Positions 61,015-64,000 of a stretch of 64,000 nt of DNA are shown here, piece after piece (positions within the stretch are counted from its first letter, which is position 1; every line of letters starts with the position of its first letter). Source of the stretch: FLUQ01 sp031550605. GTDB taxonomy: Bacteria; Desulfobacterota; Desulfovibrionia; Desulfovibrionales; Desulfovibrionaceae. Position numbers and translations under genes: made by a program. Under the pieces are notes generated by a model. The model was given only the letters and a program-made list of their open reading frames with translations, had not been told where the DNA came from and did not search any database. The stretch covers positions 12,871-76,870 of the forward strand of contig JAVBOK010000025.1 of NCBI GenBank assembly GCA_031550605.1, read 5' to 3'.

Positions 61015-63288
61015 ATGAATTCCGGAATGAAACCCTTTGGGCTGAAAACCAAGCTGTTGATTCCCATTCTGGGAATTATGCTGGTCACGCTGCTGGGTCT
61101 GGGCGTCGTGGTCACGCGGACCGCGGAACGGGCCTTGCTGGATGCGAGTCAGGACAAACTGCTGAACGCCTCCGTCGTCGTCGGCAACAGTATCCTGCAG
61201 CAGATTCAAAGGGCAAAAACAGACATCGCCTTTGCCGCCACGGTCCCCGACATCCAGGTTGTGCTGGACCCGGAAGCCACGGGCGCCGCCCCGACGCGCG
61301 AAGAATTCATCCGTGCCGCCAACGGCCTGCTGGCCCGCCTGGGAGAAACCTGCGGCTATTATGAAACCTTTTACGTCACCTCCTGGCGGGGGATTACACT
61401 CGCCTGCAGTTTGCCTTCCGCCGTGGGCACGCTGGACATTTCAAACCGCGCCTGGTTTCACGAGGCCATGCGCGACGAAAGCGTCATCGTTTCCGACCCC
61501 TTTCGCAGCCGCATCACCGGCGACGCCCTGATGGCCATCGCCACGCGCTTTTATTACGGGGGGCACAGCGGCGCCATGGTCGGCTCCATACAGATCGGCA
61601 AAATAACCAAAGCCGCTCTGGAACAGGAAAGCAAAGCCTGGCTGCGGACCGTGATCATTTCCGAATCCGGCATGACCGTGGCAGCCCTGAATGACGCGGA
61701 TATCGCCAGCCACAGCTATGCCGACGAACCCTGGTTCGCCGCCCTGCGCGGCGCGCCGCGGGGGTTCATGCCCATCACCGAGGACGGGACGGACAAAATG
61801 CTGGCCTTTTACCGTCTGCCGGACACCAACTTTTATGCTCTGGCCATAGCGGACACCGACCATCTGCTGGCCCCGGTGCGCACGGTGCTGTTCAGCGGCA
61901 TCATTGCCCTTGTGCTGGCCGTGCTGTGCTCCTGCGCGGTCATCTACTACACGCTGAACCCCGTGACGGACGACATCCACCGCCTGGCCCGCGCGGCGGA
62001 AGAAGTGGGCAAAGGCAATCTGGAACAGCAGATACGGATATCGCGCAACGACGAATTGGGGACTCTCTCGCGTTCTCTGGCTTCCATGCTGGAAAATCTC
62101 AAGCGGATGATCCTCCGGGCGGAAGAAGCCACACGCGCCAAAAGCGATTTTCTCGCCCGCATGAGCCACGAAATACGCACGCCCATGAATGCCGTCATCG
62201 GCATGGCCTATCTGGGGCTGCAAGCCAATCCCGACGAACGGCAGCGCAATTACCTGACCAAGATCCAAAGCGCCGCCGAAAACCTGCTGGGCATCATCAA
62301 CGACATCCTTGATTTCTCCAAGGTCGAAGCGGGCCGGATGGAGCTGGATTTCATGACCTTCCGCCTTTCCGGCATGCTGCGGTCCATTTTCGATCTGCTG
62401 GATTTCAAGGCGCGGGAAAAAGGCATCGCTCTGGACATGAAAATCGCCGACGACGTGCCGGACGTGCTGATGGGCGATTCCCTCCGGTTGTCCCAGGTCT
62501 GCGTCAATTTGTGCACCAACGCCCTGAAATTCACCCAAAAAGGCCGCATCGACCTGCGCGTGGCCGTCCGGGAAAGGCGCGAAACGGACCTGCTGCTGCT
62601 GTTCAGCGTTTCGGATACGGGCATCGGCATCAGCGAGGAGCACAAAGCCCTTATTTTCTACGCCTTCTCCCAGGCGGACGGGTCCACCACCCGCCAGTAC
62701 GGCGGCACCGGACTGGGGCTGGCCATCTGCAAACGCATGGTGGAACTTATGGGAGGCTCCATCTGGGTGGACAGCGTGCCGGGAGAAGGAAGCACCTTTT
62801 ATTTTACGGCCGCCCTGCGTTCCGGTTCCGAAGAAGTACTGGAACATCCCCGGCCGGCCGCGCACCCCCTGGCCATCCCGCAGGCGGAAAAACTCAGGGT
62901 TCTGGTGACGGAAGACAACGAACTGAACCAGGAAATCGCCGTGGAAATGCTGGGCACCATGGGCATTGTCCCGGTCGTCGCCAACAACGGCGCCGAAGCC
63001 GTGGCCCTGTGCCAGGAACATGTCTACGACATCATTTTCATGGATATCCAGATGCCGGTCATGGACGGCCTGGAAGCGGCCCGCCGCATCAGGGCCGGGG
63101 ACGGCCCGCGCGCGGCCGCCGTGCCCATCATCGCCATGACCGCCAACGCCATGAGCGGGGACCGGGAAAAAAGCCTGGCCGCGGGCATGAATGACCACAT
63201 CACCAAACCCATCGACCACCTGGAACTGGAAGAAACCATCCGGCGCTGGGCGGACACGCCGGATTCCGCGTATGCGCCGCAGGGCTGA
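61015..63288 (+). CDS. Membrane hybrid sensor histidine kinase with periplasmic sensor
   Basis: From ATG 61015 the protein has 757 residues. Two membrane helices (about 12-34 and 289-312) flank a large periplasmic dCache-like sensor. Then come HAMP (about 313-365), HisKA with MSHEIRTPMNAVIGM (His385), HATPase_c (DTGIGI, GGTGLGLAI) and a receiver with FMDIQMPVMDG. dCache sensors bind small organic ligands outside the membrane. It lies between YeiH genes and a TRAP permease, so an anion or organic acid is a plausible signal. The start is uncertain: ATG 60958 and ATG 61027 are alternatives, all with weak ribosome-binding sites. Confidence 0.9.
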   Translation: MNSGMKPFGLKTKLLIPILGIMLVTLLGLGVVVTRTAERALLDASQDKLLNASVVVGNSILQQIQRAKTDIAFAATVPDIQVVLDPEATGAAPTREEFIRAANGLLARLGETCGYYETFYVTSWRGITLACSLPSAVGTLDISNRAWFHEAMRDESVIVSDPFRSRITGDALMAIATRFYYGGHSGAMVGSIQIGKITKAALEQESKAWLRTVIISESGMTVAALNDADIASHSYADEPWFAALRGAPRGFMPITEDGTDKMLAFYRLPDTNFYALAIADTDHLLAPVRTVLFSGIIALVLAVLCSCAVIYYTLNPVTDDIHRLARAAEEVGKGNLEQQIRISRNDELGTLSRSLASMLENLKRMILRAEEATRAKSDFLARMSHEIRTPMNAVIGMAYLGLQANPDERQRNYLTKIQSAAENLLGIINDILDFSKVEAGRMELDFMTFRLSGMLRSIFDLLDFKAREKGIALDMKIADDVPDVLMGDSLRLSQVCVNLCTNALKFTQKGRIDLRVAVRERRETDLLLLFSVSDTGIGISEEHKALIFYAFSQADGSTTRQYGGTGLGLAICKRMVELMGGSIWVDSVPGEGSTFYFTAALRSGSEEVLEHPRPAAHPLAIPQAEKLRVLVTEDNELNQEIAVEMLGTMGIVPVVANNGAEAVALCQEHVYDIIFMDIQMPVMDGLEAARRIRAGDGPRAAAVPIIAMTANAMSGDREKSLAAGMNDHITKPIDHLELEETIRRWADTPDSAYAPQG

Positions 63289-63441
63289 AACCGGACCGCG
63301 CGGATGCGCCGCCCGGCGCGCGGCGCCGTTGTTCTGATTTCCCGATGAAAAACACACCGCTTCCCGCCGGCTTCGCGAATTTCCGCGAATGCCCGGACCC
63401 TGCCGTGCGGTTTGCCGGAGCCAGGGAACACGGTCAACGGC

Positions 63442-63477
63442 CGCGATGCCCGCACGGTTGGCCGTGCGGGCATCGCG
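63442..63477. terminator. Perfect 16-bp hairpin between convergent kinase and TRAP genes
   Basis: Bases 63442-63457 pair exactly with 63462-63477 around TTGG in the 214-base convergent gap. T-runs are short on both sides, so it is a likely bidirectional end signal. Confidence 0.65.
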
Positions 63478-63502
63478 TGTTTCGCCTTGCCGTCCGGCAG
63501 GC

Positions 63503-64000
63503 TCAATTTTTCAACATGCCGGGCAGGGTCAGGCTCAGGGCCGGGATATACGTGATCAGCATCAGGACAAAAACGGAAACAATCAGATACCAGATCAGGT
63601 ACTTGTTCACGACCTTGCCGATGGAGCCGCCGTGGATGCCCGCGGCCACATAAAGGTTGACTCCCAGCGGCGGCGTGATCATGCCGATGCACAGGTTCAC
63701 GACCATCACGGTACCGAACAGGATGGGGTCGATCTTCAGGGCCAGAGCGATGGGCATCAGAATGGGAGCCGTCAGCATGATCGCCGCGTTGGTTTCCATG
63801 AAGGTGCCCAGAATCAGCAGCATGACGTTGACGATCAGCAAAAAGACGGCCGGATCGCCGGTCAGGCTGGTGACGAATTTGGCGATGGTCACCGGGATCA
63901 TGTAGCGGGTCATCATGTAGCCGAACGCTGTGGCGCAGGCGATGATGAACATGACCAGGGCGGAGTTGATGGCCGATTTTTTGAACAGGGACGGCAGTTC
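63503..64000 (-). CDS. dctM: TRAP transporter large permease (DctM), C-terminal part, cut by window end
   Basis: The frame is open to the window edge, giving 165 residues of the C-terminus. It shows the typical late DctM helices and loops: MILGTFMETNAAIM-like LLILGTFMETNAAI, NLCIGMITPPLGVNLYVAAGI and a final helix. DctM is the large membrane subunit of TRAP importers for C4-dicarboxylates, other organic acids or sulfonates. The small subunit and binding protein would lie outside the window. It is convergent with the sensor kinase. Confidence 0.93.
   Translation of the reverse strand, partial: ELPSLFKKSAINSALVMFIIACATAFGYMMTRYMIPVTIAKFVTSLTGDPAVFLLIVNVMLLILGTFMETNAAIMLTAPILMPIALALKIDPILFGTVMVVNLCIGMITPPLGVNLYVAAGIHGGSIGKVVNKYLIWYLIVSVFVLMLITYIPALSLTLPGMLKN

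Noticed and set aside
1..64000. tRNA, rRNA, CRISPR, insertion sequence or prophage
   Set aside because: No cloverleaf, rRNA stretch, spaced direct repeats, transposase, integrase or phage structural gene was recognised on either strand.

Overview
The window looks like a chromosomal segment of a sulfate-reducing or sulfidogenic bacterium of the Desulfovibrionaceae type. The evidence is high GC with G/C-ending codons, the neighbourhoods guaB-guaA-tatB-tatC-hisB-hisA, ispG-proS-xseA-M23-xseB-ispA-dxs and ftsH-folP-cdaA-ybbR, a non-haem ferritin, a small dual-CxxC protein, and YeiH, TRAP and TAXI anion/organic-acid transport genes. This assignment rests on remembered gene order and protein style, not on a database search. 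No rRNA, tRNA, CRISPR array, insertion sequence or prophage was recognised.

Layout. 1-175: 3' end of nadA. 252-1937 (-): hybrid sensor kinase. 2323-9647 (+): cupin protein, guaB-guaA, tatB-tatC, hisB-lipoprotein-hisA. guaB carries two in-frame TAA codons six bases apart while the rest of the gene is intact. 9850-11187: ferritin, dual-CxxC mini-protein and a stand-alone receiver protein. 11286-18482 (-): phosphoglucomutase, M18 aminopeptidase, AGCS sodium symporter, an orphan small ORF, argD and dut. 18644-23257 (+): glycogen phosphorylase, trmFO and an EamA permease. 23345-28097 (-): ABC importer (binding protein, permease, fused permease-ATPase) with a calcineurin-like phosphoesterase. 28310-32830 (-): xpaC-telA, an AbrB-type membrane protein and a diguanylate cyclase. 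32976-42399 (+): isoprenoid and housekeeping run ispG, proS, Sel1 protein, xseA, M23 peptidase, xseB, ispA, dxs. 42432-44989 (+): motA followed by two motB genes behind a probable sigma-28 promoter. 45333-49850 (+): a GntR/FadR regulator and two large unusual fusion enzymes. 50121-55869 (-): TAXI binding protein, then ftsH-folP-cdaA-ybbR. 56283-60580 (+): two YeiH-family permeases with three small proteins. 61015-63288 (+): a second hybrid kinase. 63503-end (-): TRAP large permease, cut by the window edge.

The best candidate for an undescribed system is at 45296-49850. A FadR-type operator lies exactly between the -35 and -10 elements of a promoter whose predicted transcript is almost leaderless. 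It drives gntR and two enzymes spaced by only 3 bases each. Both enzymes begin with a homologous acyltransferase-like domain of about 260 residues. In the first this domain is fused to a TraB/GumN-type hydrolase; in the second it is fused to a radical SAM/SPASM enzyme. The second most notable item is the doubly interrupted guaB.
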